Translations under genes and position numbers: made by a program
The notes under the pieces: generated by a model
The model's database searches: none
What the model was told of the DNA's origin: nothing
The model's input: the letters and a program-made list of their open reading frames with translations, nothing else
DNA from: Kumtagia sp964244725
Lineage (GTDB): Bacteria; Pseudomonadota; Alphaproteobacteria; Rhizobiales; Rhizobiaceae
Assembly (NCBI GenBank): GCA_964244725.1
Contig: CAXTJQ010000002.1
Location: 248,001 to 312,000, forward strand
Length of the DNA stretch: 64,000 bases
Direction: 5' to 3'
Shown: piece after piece, positions 26,437-35,384 of the stretch
How the letters are laid out: every line of letters starts with the position of its first letter
How positions within the stretch are numbered: position 1 is the stretch's first letter

Positions 26437-26789
26437 GCGTCGACCTGTTTCCGGTACCCGGCGGCAGCGATATCTCGCGCCTAGATCGCATCCTCCCAAG
26501 ACTTTGACCGCGCAGGAAAACGAATTGTTTTTCGTCTTCTCGATTATGACGGGCACCATAAACCAACGCCGGACAAATTGTCACGGGAAATTTTGCTTGG
26601 AAACGGCGATTGATTTGCTGCAATGCACAAGATTTTTGCAGCGTTTGCCCAAATTGAGGTCGCTGGATGGCGTGTTCTGGCGGCGGCTTTTCGCCGGGTT
26701 TTCATCGTGTCATGAAATCGCTATGAAGCGGTTGCAGGACGTGCCTCCCGCCGCCGATTCCGGCGCCTTCCATCCCCATGGATATCCGA
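26437..26789 (+). other. Non-coding stretch upstream of proS
   Basis: About 350 bp that are AT-richer than the surroundings and hold no credible gene; the open frames here continue into proS in wrong frames. By position it contains the proS-lolCD promoter. Short AT-rich tracts (around 26521-26550 and 26571-26640) are candidate promoter areas, but I see no -35/-10 pair I would defend. Confidence 0.5.
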
Positions 26790-28121
26790 ATGCGGCTGTC
26801 GCGATACTTCCTGCCGATTCTGAAAGAGACGCCGCGCGAGGCCGAGATCGTGTCGCACAGGCTGATGCTGCGGGCCGGCATGATCCGCCAGCAGGCGGCC
26901 GGCAGCTTTTCCTGGCTGCCGCTCGGCAAGCGCGTGCTCGACAAGGTCTGCCGGATCGTCCGCGAGGAGCAGGATCGCGCCGGCGCGCTGGAAATCCTGA
27001 TGCCGACGATCCAGGGAGCCGACCTCTGGCGCGAGAGCGGCCGCTATGACGATTACGGCAAGGAGATGCTGCGGATCAAGGACCGGCACGAACGCGACAT
27101 GCTGTTCGGGCCGACAAACGAGGAGATGGTGACCGAAATCTTCAGATCCTACGTGCGGTCCTACAAGGACCTGCCGCTCAATCTCTACCACATCCAGTGG
27201 AAGTTTCGCGACGAGGTGCGGCCGCGTTTCGGGGTCATGCGTTCGCGCGAGTTCCTGATGAAGGACGCCTATTCCTTCGATCTCGATTTCGAAGGCGCGA
27301 AGGCCGCCTACAACCGTATGTTCGTGTCCTACCTGCGCACCTTCACGCGCATGGGACTCAAGGCGATTCCGATGCGCGCCGACACCGGGCCGATCGGCGG
27401 CGACCTCAGCCACGAGTTCATCATTCTTGCGGAGACGGGCGAGAGCCAGGTCTTTTGCCATAAGGACTTCCTTGCGTTGCCCGTACCGGGGGCGGACACC
27501 GATTTCACCGACGACGCAGAGATCGCCGGCATCGTCAAGAACTGGACGACCCCCTACGCCGCGACCGACGAGATGCATGACGAGGACGCCTGGGCGCGGA
27601 TCGAGCCGGGCAGCCAGCTTTCGGCGCGCGGCATCGAGGTCGGGCACATCTTCCATTTCGGCGAGAAATATTCGAAGCCGATGGGCGCGAAGGTGACCGG
27701 ACCGGACGGCAAGGATCATTTCGTCTCGATGGGGTCCTACGGCATCGGCCCTTCGCGGCTGATCGCGGCGATCATCGAAGCCAGCCATGACAAGGCCGGC
27801 ATCATCTGGCCGCAATCCGTTTCGCCTTTCGACGCGGTGCTCATCAACATGAAGGCCGGCGATGCCGGTTGCGACGGCGTCTGCGCCGGACTTTACACGC
27901 AGCTCTCGACCGCCGGGCTTGACGCGCTCTACGACGACACCGACCAGAGGCCCGGCGGCAAGTTCGCGACGGCAGACCTGATCGGAGTGCCGTGGCAGGT
28001 GATCGTCGGTCCGCGCGGGGTTGCGGCGGGCGAGGTCGAGATCAAGAACCGGCGCAGCGGCGAGCGGCAAACCCTACCCACCAACGAGGCGATCCACATG
28101 CTTTCGGACATGGCCGCATGA
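26790..28121 (+). CDS. proS: Prolyl-tRNA synthetase, short alphaproteobacterial form
   Basis: A 443-residue class II aminoacyl-tRNA synthetase. Class II motifs are visible: RQQAAGSFSWLPLGKRVLDK (motif 1 region), FRDEVRPRFGVMRSREFLMK (motif 2, about residue 138) and GSYGIGPSRLIAAIIE (motif 3, about 317), then the anticodon-binding domain (GKFATADLIGVPWQVIVGPR). The editing (INS) domain of the longer E. coli type is absent, as usual here. I chose ATG 26790 (MRLSRYFLPILKE, the family start); ATG 26778 would add four residues, and neither has a clear ribosome binding site. Overlaps lolC by ATGA. Confidence 0.94.
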   Translation: MRLSRYFLPILKETPREAEIVSHRLMLRAGMIRQQAAGSFSWLPLGKRVLDKVCRIVREEQDRAGALEILMPTIQGADLWRESGRYDDYGKEMLRIKDRHERDMLFGPTNEEMVTEIFRSYVRSYKDLPLNLYHIQWKFRDEVRPRFGVMRSREFLMKDAYSFDLDFEGAKAAYNRMFVSYLRTFTRMGLKAIPMRADTGPIGGDLSHEFIILAETGESQVFCHKDFLALPVPGADTDFTDDAEIAGIVKNWTTPYAATDEMHDEDAWARIEPGSQLSARGIEVGHIFHFGEKYSKPMGAKVTGPDGKDHFVSMGSYGIGPSRLIAAIIEASHDKAGIIWPQSVSPFDAVLINMKAGDAGCDGVCAGLYTQLSTAGLDALYDDTDQRPGGKFATADLIGVPWQVIVGPRGVAAGEVEIKNRRSGERQTLPTNEAIHMLSDMAA

Positions 28122-29413
28122 CCGCCGCCACGGTCGAGAAGGCGCGTCCGACCGCTGGCGCCGGCGCGTTCTCCGCTTTCGAGCGGATGGTCGCGTGGCG
28201 TTATTTGCGGTCGCGGCGCAAGGAAACGGTCATTTCGGTCATTGCCTCGATCTCGTTCGCGGGCATCATGCTCGGCGTCGCGACGCTGATCATCGTGATG
28301 GCGGTCATGAACGGTTTTCGCGCCGAACTCCTGTCGCGCATCCTCGGCATCAACGGCCATCTCGTGCTGTCGGCCGTCGACCTGCCGCTCGAGGACTACG
28401 GCGCCATCGCCGACCGGATCAACGGCATGGCGGGGATCAAATATGCCATCCCGATGATCGATGGGCAGGTGCTTTCGTCGGGCGCGTCAGGCCCGGGCGC
28501 CGGCGCGCTGGTGCGCGGCGTGCGTGGGTCCGACCTCGCCAAGATCCCGCTCGTCGCCAACAACATTCGGCAGGGCTCGCTGGTCGGGTTCGACGGCGGC
28601 GACGGCGTCGCGATCGGCAAGCGCATGGCCGAGAATCTCGGCCTCGTGCTCGGCGACACCATCACGCTCGTCTCGCCGGACGGCGACGTGACCGCCATGG
28701 GCACCACGCCCCGCGTCAAGACCTATCCGGTCAGCGCAATCTTCGAGGTCGGCATGTCGGAGTACGATACGTCGATCATCTTCATGCCCCTGTCGGAGGC
28801 GCAGCTCTATTTCAACATGGAGAACCAGGCGCAGACGATCGAGATCTTCGTCGACAATCCCGACGCTGTCGACGCCATGAAGCCTCAGGTCGAGGACGCG
28901 GCGAAGCGGCCGATCTATCTGACGGATTGGCGGCAGCGCAACCAGACCTTCTTCTCCGCGCTGCAGGTCGAGCGCAACGTCATGTTCATGATCCTGACGC
29001 TGATCGTGCTCGTCGCCGCGCTCAACATCATCTCCGGGCTCATCATGCTGGTGAAGGACAAGGGCCGCGACATCGCCATCCTGCGCACGATGGGCGCGAC
29101 CCGAAGTTCGGTGCTGCGCATCTTCCTGATGACCGGCGCCGCGATCGGGGTGACCGGCACGCTGGCGGGCGTCGTCCTGGGCGTCGTGGTATGCCTGAAC
29201 ATCGAACGCATCCGCCAGTTCTTCTCATGGCTGTCGGGGACGGTGCTGTTCAATCCCGAACTCTATTTCCTCAGCCAGCTTCCGGCGCGCATGGACATGA
29301 CCGAGACCCTTTCGGTCGTCGCGATGGCGCTCGTCCTGTCGTTCTTCGCGACGATCTTCCCGGCTTGGCGGGCTGCCCGGCTCGATCCCGTCGAAGCGCT
29401 GCGGTACGAGTAG
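28118..29413 (+). CDS. lolC: Lipoprotein-releasing ABC transporter permease (LolC/LolE type)
   Basis: A 431-residue inner-membrane permease that, with LolD, extracts outer-membrane lipoproteins and hands them to LolA. The first TM helix lies at about residues 37-63 (ETVISVIASISFAGIMLGVA), a large periplasmic domain follows (about 65-290), and three more helices make the FtsX-like domain (VLVAALNIISGLIMLVKDKG, about 300; ILRTMGATRSSVLRIFLMTG; then the C-terminal helix). There is one permease gene, so it probably works as a homodimer as in other alphaproteobacteria. lolD follows with no gap. Confidence 0.92.
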   Translation: MTAATVEKARPTAGAGAFSAFERMVAWRYLRSRRKETVISVIASISFAGIMLGVATLIIVMAVMNGFRAELLSRILGINGHLVLSAVDLPLEDYGAIADRINGMAGIKYAIPMIDGQVLSSGASGPGAGALVRGVRGSDLAKIPLVANNIRQGSLVGFDGGDGVAIGKRMAENLGLVLGDTITLVSPDGDVTAMGTTPRVKTYPVSAIFEVGMSEYDTSIIFMPLSEAQLYFNMENQAQTIEIFVDNPDAVDAMKPQVEDAAKRPIYLTDWRQRNQTFFSALQVERNVMFMILTLIVLVAALNIISGLIMLVKDKGRDIAILRTMGATRSSVLRIFLMTGAAIGVTGTLAGVVLGVVVCLNIERIRQFFSWLSGTVLFNPELYFLSQLPARMDMTETLSVVAMALVLSFFATIFPAWRAARLDPVEALRYE

Positions 29414-30097
29414 ATGGCCGGTCAGATCGTCATCGAACTGAAGGCGGTCGAGCGCCACTACGTCCAGGGCGCGCGCAAGCTGACGATCCTCAACGGGGTG
29501 GATTTCGCGCTGCATCGCGGCGAGATGGTCGCGCTGGTCGCGCCTTCAGGCACCGGCAAGTCGACGCTGCTGCATACGGCGGGGCTTCTGGAGCGGCCCG
29601 ACGCGGGCGATGTCATCCTGAGCGGCAAGGCCTGCGGCCGGCTGTCCGACGACGACCGCACGTCGATCCGCCGCAACGACATCGGGTTCGTTTACCAGTT
29701 CCATCACCTGTTGCCCGAGTTCTCAGCCGTCGAGAACATCATGATGCCGCAGCTCATCAAGGGCCTGGCGCGCAAGGAGGCGCGCGAGCGCGCCAACCAG
29801 CTTCTCGACTATATGCAGATCGCCAAGCGCGGCACGCATCGGCCCTCCGAACTGTCGGGCGGCGAACAGCAGCGCGTGGCGATCGCGCGCGCCGTCGCCA
29901 ATGCGCCGCTGGTGCTTTTCGCCGATGAGCCGACCGGCAATCTCGACCCGACGACGGCCTCCTACGTCTTCGACGCCCTGTCGGCGCTGGTGCGCCAGTC
30001 GGGCCTCGCGGCGCTGATCGCCACGCACAATCACGAGCTTGCCGGGCGAATGGACAGGCGCGTGACGCTGTCGGAGGGACGCGTGGTTCCGCTCTGA
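29414..30097 (+). CDS. lolD: Lipoprotein-releasing ABC transporter ATPase LolD
   Basis: A 227-residue ATPase of the MacB/LolD subfamily. Walker A reads APSGTGKSTLLHTAG (Ala in place of the usual Gly at the first position), the Q-loop region is GFVYQFHHLLPEFSAVENIM, the signature is LSGGEQQRVAIARA and Walker B is LVLFADEPTGNLD, followed by the H-loop ATHNHELA. It starts directly after the lolC stop. It ends before a spacer with LexA boxes. Confidence 0.95.
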   Translation: MAGQIVIELKAVERHYVQGARKLTILNGVDFALHRGEMVALVAPSGTGKSTLLHTAGLLERPDAGDVILSGKACGRLSDDDRTSIRRNDIGFVYQFHHLLPEFSAVENIMMPQLIKGLARKEARERANQLLDYMQIAKRGTHRPSELSGGEQQRVAIARAVANAPLVLFADEPTGNLDPTTASYVFDALSALVRQSGLAALIATHNHELAGRMDRRVTLSEGRVVPL

Positions 30098-30185
30098 CGG
30101 CAAATGGACCGCAACGTCCGCTCTGTTCGGGTTTGCACGCCGTTACCTATCGTAGTCACCGGCCATCCCATTCGCAGACCGCCTG

Positions 30186-30221
30186 TTGACAATTTGAACA
30201 AAAATAGAACAAATAGGGAAC
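30186..30221 (+). promoter_or_regulatory. Promoter with three LexA (SOS) half-sites, alphaproteobacterial type
   Basis: GAAC occurs at 30196-30199, 30207-30210 and 30218-30221, each separated by exactly 7 nt, which gives two overlapping GAAC-N7-GAAC direct repeats. On the other strand this is GTTC-N7-GTTC, the LexA box known from alphaproteobacteria. A TTGACA (30186-30191) just upstream is a good -35, so bound LexA would cover the promoter. The 28-codon ORF starts 21 bp downstream. Confidence 0.85.
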
Positions 30222-30241
30222 AAACTGAAACGGAGAGAATC

Positions 30242-30328
30242 ATGTCGGACCTCATCCAAGACGTCGTGTCGCTGGTGACGATGAGTACGTTCCTGATTAC
30301 CGCCGCTTTCTGGATCGGCGCGCTGTAG
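30242..30328 (+). CDS. 28-residue membrane peptide under LexA control
   Basis: MSDLIQDVVSLVTMSTFLIT is followed by AAFWIGAL and a stop. The ATG is preceded by GGAGAG at 7 nt spacing. Nearly the whole peptide is one hydrophobic helix with an acidic N-terminus, like type I toxins or SOS-induced division inhibitors (TisB, SulA-like micropeptides), which is inference. The in-frame opening back to 30104 would run through the operator and is not credible. Its stop lies 1 bp from the end of the convergent ggt gene. Confidence 0.72.
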   Translation: MSDLIQDVVSLVTMSTFLITAAFWIGAL

Positions 30329-30329
30329 C

Positions 30330-32090
30330 TCAATCGCCGACAGCGACCCCGTCGCGGCGCGGATCGGCGCCGCCGATCATGCCGGCCGCAGTCCAGGCGA
30401 TGGCGTGGAGGCCGGAATTCAGGTCCTTGGCAGCGGTCTCATAGCCCAGCGCCTGAAGATCCTTCGCGAGAGTTTCGGCTTTCGTCCCGGCTTCGAGGTC
30501 GTACGGTCCGAAGCGGTTGACGAGATGGGGCATGGCGACGGCCGATTGCACGTCCATCCCCCAGTCGATGAGTCCGATGAGCGTGGCGGCGACATAGGAA
30601 ATGATGTTGCTGCCGCCGGGCGATCCCAAGGCGTAAAGGGGCTTGCCGTCCTTGAGAACGATCGTCGGCGACATCGACGAGCGCGGCCGTTTGCCGGGTT
30701 CGACACGATTGGCGACATTGACACCCGCCTCGACAGGCGAGAATGCGAAGTCGGTCAGTTGGTTGTTGAGCAGGAAGCCGTCGACCATGAGGCGCGAGCC
30801 GAACTGGTTTTCGACGGACGTCGTCATCGAGGCGACGTTGCCTGCGGCGTCGACGATGGTGAAATGCGAGGTCGACGGGACCTCCGGCGAGACCCCGTCG
30901 ATGCGAAGCTCGGCCTTTTGCCATGATGGCGCGCCGGCTTTCACGTCACCCTTGTTCATCGCGGCCGGACGGCGCAGAAGCGCCGATCGATCCTCGAGGT
31001 AGGTCGGGTCGAGCAATCCCTCCGGGATCGAGACGAAGTCGCTGTCGGCGAGGTAGCGGTCGCGGTCGGCGAAGGCCAGGCGCGTCGCGTCGCCGATCAG
31101 GCGCCAGCTGACCGGATCGTCGGAACCGAGGGAGCCCAGATCGAACGCTTCCAGCATGCCGAGGATCTGGCCGATGGCGATCGCGCCAGAAGACGGTGGG
31201 CCCATGCCGCAGACCTGTACGCCGCGATAGGGCGCGCAGACGGCCGGCCGCTCCTTGACGCGGTAGCCGGCAAGGTCGGCGAGCGAGAGTTGTCCGGGGT
31301 TGACGGCATGCGAACGCACCTTGTCGACGATGTCGGCCGCGATCGAACCAGAGTAGAATGCATCGGCGCCGTCCTTCGCCAAGGCCGCGAGGGTGCGGGC
31401 ATAGGCCGGGTTGGTCCGGGTGACGTGGCCGGCGAGCGGCGCTCCGTCCAACCCGTAGAAATACGCCCGGGCCACATCGTCCCGATCGAGTTTGCCCTTG
31501 TCTTCGCCGATCATGCCCGCCAGGCGAGGGGAGATTTCGAAGCCGGCGATGGCGAGCTTGCGGGCGGGATCGAACAGGCTGCCCCAAGGCCGCAGGCCAT
31601 AGCGGCGGTGGATCGTCTCGAGCAGGCGCGGGACGCCCGGGACGCCGACGGAGCGGCCGCCGACGACCGCCTCGAAAAAACCGAGCGGCTTGCCGTCCGG
31701 CCTACGGAACAGGTCCGGGGTCGATACGGCAGGCGCGGTCTCGCGTGCGTCGAAGGTCGTGACCTTGCCGGTCGCGGCGTCGTACCAGACGAGGAACGCG
31801 CCGCCGCCGAGGCCCGAGGATTGCGGCTCGACCAGCCCGAGCACGGTCTGCACCACGACCAGCGCATCGGCGGCGCTGCCGCCGGCTCGAAGCGCATCGA
31901 GGCCGGCCTGGGCGGCAAGCGGATGCGCGGCGACGACCATCTGGCGGTGCGCGACGACGCCGGCCGACGGCTTGGCGCCGCTCGCCTGTTCCGGATCGAC
32001 CAGGTCCGATGCCTGTTGCGCGTGGGCGGCGACAGCGAAAACGCTGGCCAGAAGCGCCGCCGCCAGTTTCCAGATGCCGGTCGTGCGCAT
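30330..32090 (-). CDS. ggt: Gamma-glutamyltransferase precursor
   Basis: A 586-residue periplasmic N-terminal-nucleophile hydrolase that cleaves gamma-glutamyl bonds of glutathione. Residues 1-24 are a signal peptide (WKLAAALLASVFAVAAHAQQ). SSGLGGGAFLVWYD and the DARETAP block lie in the large subunit; the autocleavage site is STSHFTIVDAAGNVASMTTS with Thr as nucleophile (about residue 415), then NQFGSRLMVDGFLLNNQLTD and GKRPRSSMSPTIV, and a GSPGGSNII block. The ATG at 32090 overlaps the lipB stop; the longer open frame to 32678 is a shadow of lipB. Confidence 0.93.
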   Translation of the reverse strand: MRTTGIWKLAAALLASVFAVAAHAQQASDLVDPEQASGAKPSAGVVAHRQMVVAAHPLAAQAGLDALRAGGSAADALVVVQTVLGLVEPQSSGLGGGAFLVWYDAATGKVTTFDARETAPAVSTPDLFRRPDGKPLGFFEAVVGGRSVGVPGVPRLLETIHRRYGLRPWGSLFDPARKLAIAGFEISPRLAGMIGEDKGKLDRDDVARAYFYGLDGAPLAGHVTRTNPAYARTLAALAKDGADAFYSGSIAADIVDKVRSHAVNPGQLSLADLAGYRVKERPAVCAPYRGVQVCGMGPPSSGAIAIGQILGMLEAFDLGSLGSDDPVSWRLIGDATRLAFADRDRYLADSDFVSIPEGLLDPTYLEDRSALLRRPAAMNKGDVKAGAPSWQKAELRIDGVSPEVPSTSHFTIVDAAGNVASMTTSVENQFGSRLMVDGFLLNNQLTDFAFSPVEAGVNVANRVEPGKRPRSSMSPTIVLKDGKPLYALGSPGGSNIISYVAATLIGLIDWGMDVQSAVAMPHLVNRFGPYDLEAGTKAETLAKDLQALGYETAAKDLNSGLHAIAWTAAGMIGGADPRRDGVAVGD

Positions 32091-32830
32091 CAGCCTGCCT
32101 TTCGGGTCGGTTGGAGATTGGTATCGCGAACGGGGCCGAAGACCGTCGTGAACGCCGATTTCAACGCCATGTCGAGGTCGATCATTGTAACCGGCAGGCC
32201 GAGGTCGACAAGGCTGGTGACGCCGTGCCCGGCGACGCCGCATGGCACGATGCCGCCGAAATGCGAGAGGTTCGGGTCGACGTTGATCGCGATGCCGTGG
32301 AAGCTGACCCAGCGGCGCAGGCGGATACCGATGGCGGCGATCTTGTCGTCGGCGACGCCGCCATCCGCCAGGGCCGGTTTGTCGGGCCGGGCAACCCAGA
32401 CGCCGACGCGGTCCTCGCGGCGTTCGCCACGCACGTTGAAGGCCGAAAGCGCGGCCATGATCCAGTCTTCGAGCGCCGCCACGAAGGCGCGCACGTCCTC
32501 GCGCCGGCGCTTCAGGTCGAGCATGACGTAGGCGACGCGCTGGCCGGGGCCATGATAGGTGTATTCCCCGCCGCGCCCGGCCGCGAAGACTGGAAAACGG
32601 TTCGGCTCGATGAGGTCTTGCGCCCGCGCGCTCGTGCCGGCCGTATAGAGCGGCGGGTGCTCGATAAACCAGACGCATTCGGGCGACGAGCCCTCACGGA
32701 TGGCGGCGACGCGCGCCTCCATGAACGCCAGCGCTTCGGGATAGGGCGTCAGGCCGGGTTCGATCCGCCATTCGACCGGCGGCGCGCCGGGCGGAGCCAG
32801 AAACGATCCAGTGATCTCAGCGCGCTGCAT
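32090..32830 (-). CDS. lipB: Octanoyl-[acyl-carrier-protein]:protein N-octanoyltransferase
   Basis: A 246-residue enzyme that moves octanoate from acyl carrier protein to lipoyl domains, the first step of lipoate assembly. Seen: VWFIEHPPLYTAGTSARAQD (about residue 49), GRGGEYTYHGPGQRVAYVML (about 85), DDKIAAIGIRLRRWVSFHGI with the catalytic Lys region (about 165), and IVPCGVAGHGVTSL with the catalytic Cys (about 194). Overlaps ggt by ATGA. The 160 bp to the tRNA hold its promoter by position. Confidence 0.93.
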   Translation of the reverse strand: MQRAEITGSFLAPPGAPPVEWRIEPGLTPYPEALAFMEARVAAIREGSSPECVWFIEHPPLYTAGTSARAQDLIEPNRFPVFAAGRGGEYTYHGPGQRVAYVMLDLKRRREDVRAFVAALEDWIMAALSAFNVRGERREDRVGVWVARPDKPALADGGVADDKIAAIGIRLRRWVSFHGIAINVDPNLSHFGGIVPCGVAGHGVTSLVDLGLPVTMIDLDMALKSAFTTVFGPVRDTNLQPTRKAG

Positions 32831-32960
32831 GACCGGTTCCGTTGATCCGTTTCATATGAACCCGGATGGCAAAAACGTCCAGTCGGCGCGGCGCCGGGCG
32901 CTGTCCGGGAAAAGCGGCGCGCCGCCCTTGTTTCGCCGGACGCGTTTTGCTACAGCCCGC

Positions 32961-32980
32961 GGGCCGGTTGCGACCGGCCC
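32961..32980. other. GC-rich hairpin just upstream of tRNA-Leu
   Basis: An 8-bp perfect stem GGGCCGGT/ACCGGCCC closes a TGCG tetraloop, 10 bp before the tRNA. No U-run follows in the plus direction, so its role is open; it may insulate the tRNA from other transcription. Confidence 0.35.
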
Positions 32981-32990
32981 TTCGTGACGT

Positions 32991-33075
32991 GCGGTCGTGG
33001 CGGAATTGGTAGACGCGCAGCGTTGAGGTCGCTGTGGGGCAACCCGTGGAAGTTCGAGTCTTCTCGACCGCACCA
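32991..33075 (+). tRNA. tRNA-Leu (anticodon GAG)
   Basis: An 85-nt class II tRNA with encoded CCA. Acceptor strands GCGGTCG and CGACCGC pair; the D-loop has AATTGGTAGAC; the anticodon stem CAGCG/CGCTG encloses the loop TTGAGGT, so the anticodon is GAG (Leu, CUC/CUU). A long variable arm (TGTGGGGCAACCCGTG region) marks it as Leu, and the T-arm shows GTTCGAGTC. Confidence 0.96.
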
Positions 33076-33080
33076 GTCAG

Positions 33081-33806
33081 TCACATGTCACGATCCGCTT
33101 CGGACAGAGCGTGCCAGATTTTGCCTCCGCATTTTGGGCATGGCGCGAGAAGCCGGTCGACCGATTTCTCGGCGACGCTCCCGCATTGCGCGCAAACGAG
33201 ACCCGGCGGGCTCGGCCGCATGTCCCCAGCGGGGTATTCGGTCGGCTTGCGTACGTCCCAAGGCGGTTCTATCGAAAGGCCTGGCCTTGCCGACTCCTTC
33301 TCCGTCTTGAATACCGACACAATTCCATTGGTCTCGAAATAGGCGGCGCGAACCTGGCCGAGGTTGCCGACCCCGTTCAGCCTGAGTTGCTCGAACAATT
33401 CGTCGTGTCCGACATTGAGTCGCCGCAACGCGCCGCAATGGATGATGCCGTCGCGAACGACCTCTATGCTCTTGCCCTCGATGGCGTCTTCCAGTCGCGG
33501 ATGACGGGCGACGATGTAGCTCAGCGCCTTGTCGAGGCCGACGACGACTGTGATGACCATCATGCAATGGATCAGCGGCACCTCGGGATAGAACATGGCG
33601 TCGCCGACCGCCGAGCCGAGCGCGATCACCAGCAGGAATTCGACCAGCGAAAGCTGTCCGATGGAGCGGCTGCCGATCCAGCGGATCAGAAACAGCGTAT
33701 AGGCGTAGATGATCACCGTGCGGACGGCGATTTCCAGCAGGAACAGCGGCGGCTCGTCGCCCCAGAACATGCGCGTAAGATCGAACGCGGCGACGGGTTC
33801 ATTCAT
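33081..33806 (-). CDS. DUF421 (YetF-like) membrane protein with C-terminal zinc ribbon
   Basis: A 241-residue protein. Three hydrophobic helices (about residues 20-95) include VIIYAYTLFLIRWIGSRSIG and LSLVEFLLVIALGSAVGDAM, the DUF421 signature; the cytoplasmic domain follows (EDAIEGKSIEVVRDGIIHCG, about 105; VRAAYFETNGIVSVFK). An added tail has two CxxC knuckles (CAQC, about 205, and CPKC, about 223), a zinc ribbon I do not recall as typical for the family. I chose ATG 33806 because AAGGGA lies 7 nt upstream; ATG 33827 is possible. Function unknown. Confidence 0.85.
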   Translation of the reverse strand: MNEPVAAFDLTRMFWGDEPPLFLLEIAVRTVIIYAYTLFLIRWIGSRSIGQLSLVEFLLVIALGSAVGDAMFYPEVPLIHCMMVITVVVGLDKALSYIVARHPRLEDAIEGKSIEVVRDGIIHCGALRRLNVGHDELFEQLRLNGVGNLGQVRAAYFETNGIVSVFKTEKESARPGLSIEPPWDVRKPTEYPAGDMRPSPPGLVCAQCGSVAEKSVDRLLAPCPKCGGKIWHALSEADRDM

Positions 33807-34050
33807 GGCGCTGTCCCTTGCCTTCATCGGCCACGATCACTGCCCCTGCCATGCAGGGATGGCAAGCGCGGGGGCGCGAGACCGCGGTCCTGCATCGAGC
33901 CTGCCGGCTGTCGCCTTTTTGCGTCGCCGATGTCGCTTTCGTAGCGAGCGGAATCGCCTGATGGATGCTTACATGACGGCGCTGAATGCCTTTCCGCCGC
34001 GCGCGGACGGCAGCATTGGGAAGCCAGTTCCCCGACCGCGAGAAGAACCG

Positions 34051-35298
34051 ATGGACGCGCGCGCCGATATGGTGAAACGGTTAAACAGCCGCCGCAGCGG
34101 TTTTTCGCTGGAGCAGCCGTTCTACACCGATCCCGACTATTTCAAAGCGGACATGGAGCTGATCTGGTATCGAGACTGGCTGTTCATCGGCCATGATTGC
34201 GAGTTGCCCAAGCCGGCAAGCTACATCACGGTGCAGGTCGGCGATTACCCGGTCGTGCTGGTGCGCGACCGGAACGGCCAGATCAACGCCTTCCACAATT
34301 CGTGCCGCCATCGCGGCAGCCGCATCTGCAGCGCGGAAAAAGGAAGCGCCGTCAGGCTCGTCTGCCCCTATCATCAATGGACTTACGAACTCGACGGCCG
34401 GCTGCTGGCCGCGCGGCACATGGCCGACGGGTTCGACAAGACGCAGTACGGGCTGAAGCCGGTGGCCTGCGAAAGCGTCGGCGGCTACCTCTTCATCTGC
34501 CTGGCGGAGCGACCGGCGGATTTCGCGCCGATGCGCGGCATGATCGAGCCCTACCTCCTGCCGCACCGTCTGCGCGAAGCGAAGGTCGCATTCGAAAGCA
34601 CGGTCGTCGAGAGGGGCAACTGGAAGCTCGTCTGGGAAAACAACCGCGAATGCTACCATTGCGTGGCCAATCACCCCGAGCTTTGCAAGACATTTCCCGA
34701 GGCGCCGACGGTGGCGGGCGTGCAGGGGGCGGAAAGCGATCCCGAGATGCTGGCCCACTGGGCCAAATGCGAAGCCGCCGGCCTGCCGAGCAAATTCCGG
34801 ATCGATCCGCTGGGCCAGTACCGCGCGACGCGCGCGCCGCTGTTGCGCGACGCCGTCAGCTACACGATGACCGGCAAGCGCGCGGTGAAGAGGAACCTCT
34901 CCGATGGCGTCTCAGCGGAGGGAATCGGCTCCTTGCTGATCTACCATTTTCCGACGACCTGGAGTCATGTGCTCGGCGACCACGCGGTAACCTTCCGCGT
35001 GCTGCCGATCAGCGCGACGGAGACGGCGGTGACCACGAAATGGCTGGTCCACAAGGATGCCGTCGCCGGTGTCGACTACGATCTCGCCGAACTCATCCAT
35101 GTCTGGACCGAGACCAACGCACAGGACCGGCGGATCGTCGAGGAAAACGCGTACGGCATCGCTTCGCCGGCGTATCGGCCGGGACCGTATTCGGAGTTGC
35201 ACGAAGGCGGCGTCATTCAGTTCGTCGAGTGGTACGCGAGCGTCCTCGGACCACGTCTCGCCGAAGGCGACAGGCCGGCGCTGCGCAGCGTGGCCTGA
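34051..35298 (+). CDS. Rieske non-heme iron oxygenase, glycine-betaine/choline monooxygenase type (1)
   Basis: A 415-residue oxygenase alpha subunit. The Rieske [2Fe-2S] ligands lie in CRHRGSRICS and LVCPYHQWTYELDGR (about residues 87-117); the mononuclear Fe site is NRECYHCVANHPELC (about 197), giving His-x4-His, with a later Asp as third ligand. The start MDARADMVKRLNSRRSGFSL matches relatives; ATG 33961 would add 30 residues. GbcA-type enzymes demethylate glycine betaine to dimethylglycine with release of formaldehyde; the substrate here is inferred from fold class and from the demethylases at 56-64 kb. No reductase (gbcB-like) gene is adjacent. Confidence 0.88.
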   Translation: MDARADMVKRLNSRRSGFSLEQPFYTDPDYFKADMELIWYRDWLFIGHDCELPKPASYITVQVGDYPVVLVRDRNGQINAFHNSCRHRGSRICSAEKGSAVRLVCPYHQWTYELDGRLLAARHMADGFDKTQYGLKPVACESVGGYLFICLAERPADFAPMRGMIEPYLLPHRLREAKVAFESTVVERGNWKLVWENNRECYHCVANHPELCKTFPEAPTVAGVQGAESDPEMLAHWAKCEAAGLPSKFRIDPLGQYRATRAPLLRDAVSYTMTGKRAVKRNLSDGVSAEGIGSLLIYHFPTTWSHVLGDHAVTFRVLPISATETAVTTKWLVHKDAVAGVDYDLAELIHVWTETNAQDRRIVEENAYGIASPAYRPGPYSELHEGGVIQFVEWYASVLGPRLAEGDRPALRSVA

Positions 35299-35384
35299 CT
35301 GGGCAGGACATCTGTTGAACCGCATGCCGCCGCAGGTGTAGGCATGACGGGCCCGAACTCTCCGGCGCATGCGAGGACGCAGCG

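Noticed and set aside
26408..27049. A 213-codon plus-strand frame over the spacer before proS
   Set aside because: It begins in the terminator and reads proS in a wrong frame; no ribosome site or conserved sequence.
32831..32990. Possible small gene between lipB and the tRNA
   Set aside because: Only short frames without ribosome sites; the stretch holds a hairpin and is better seen as promoter and leader.
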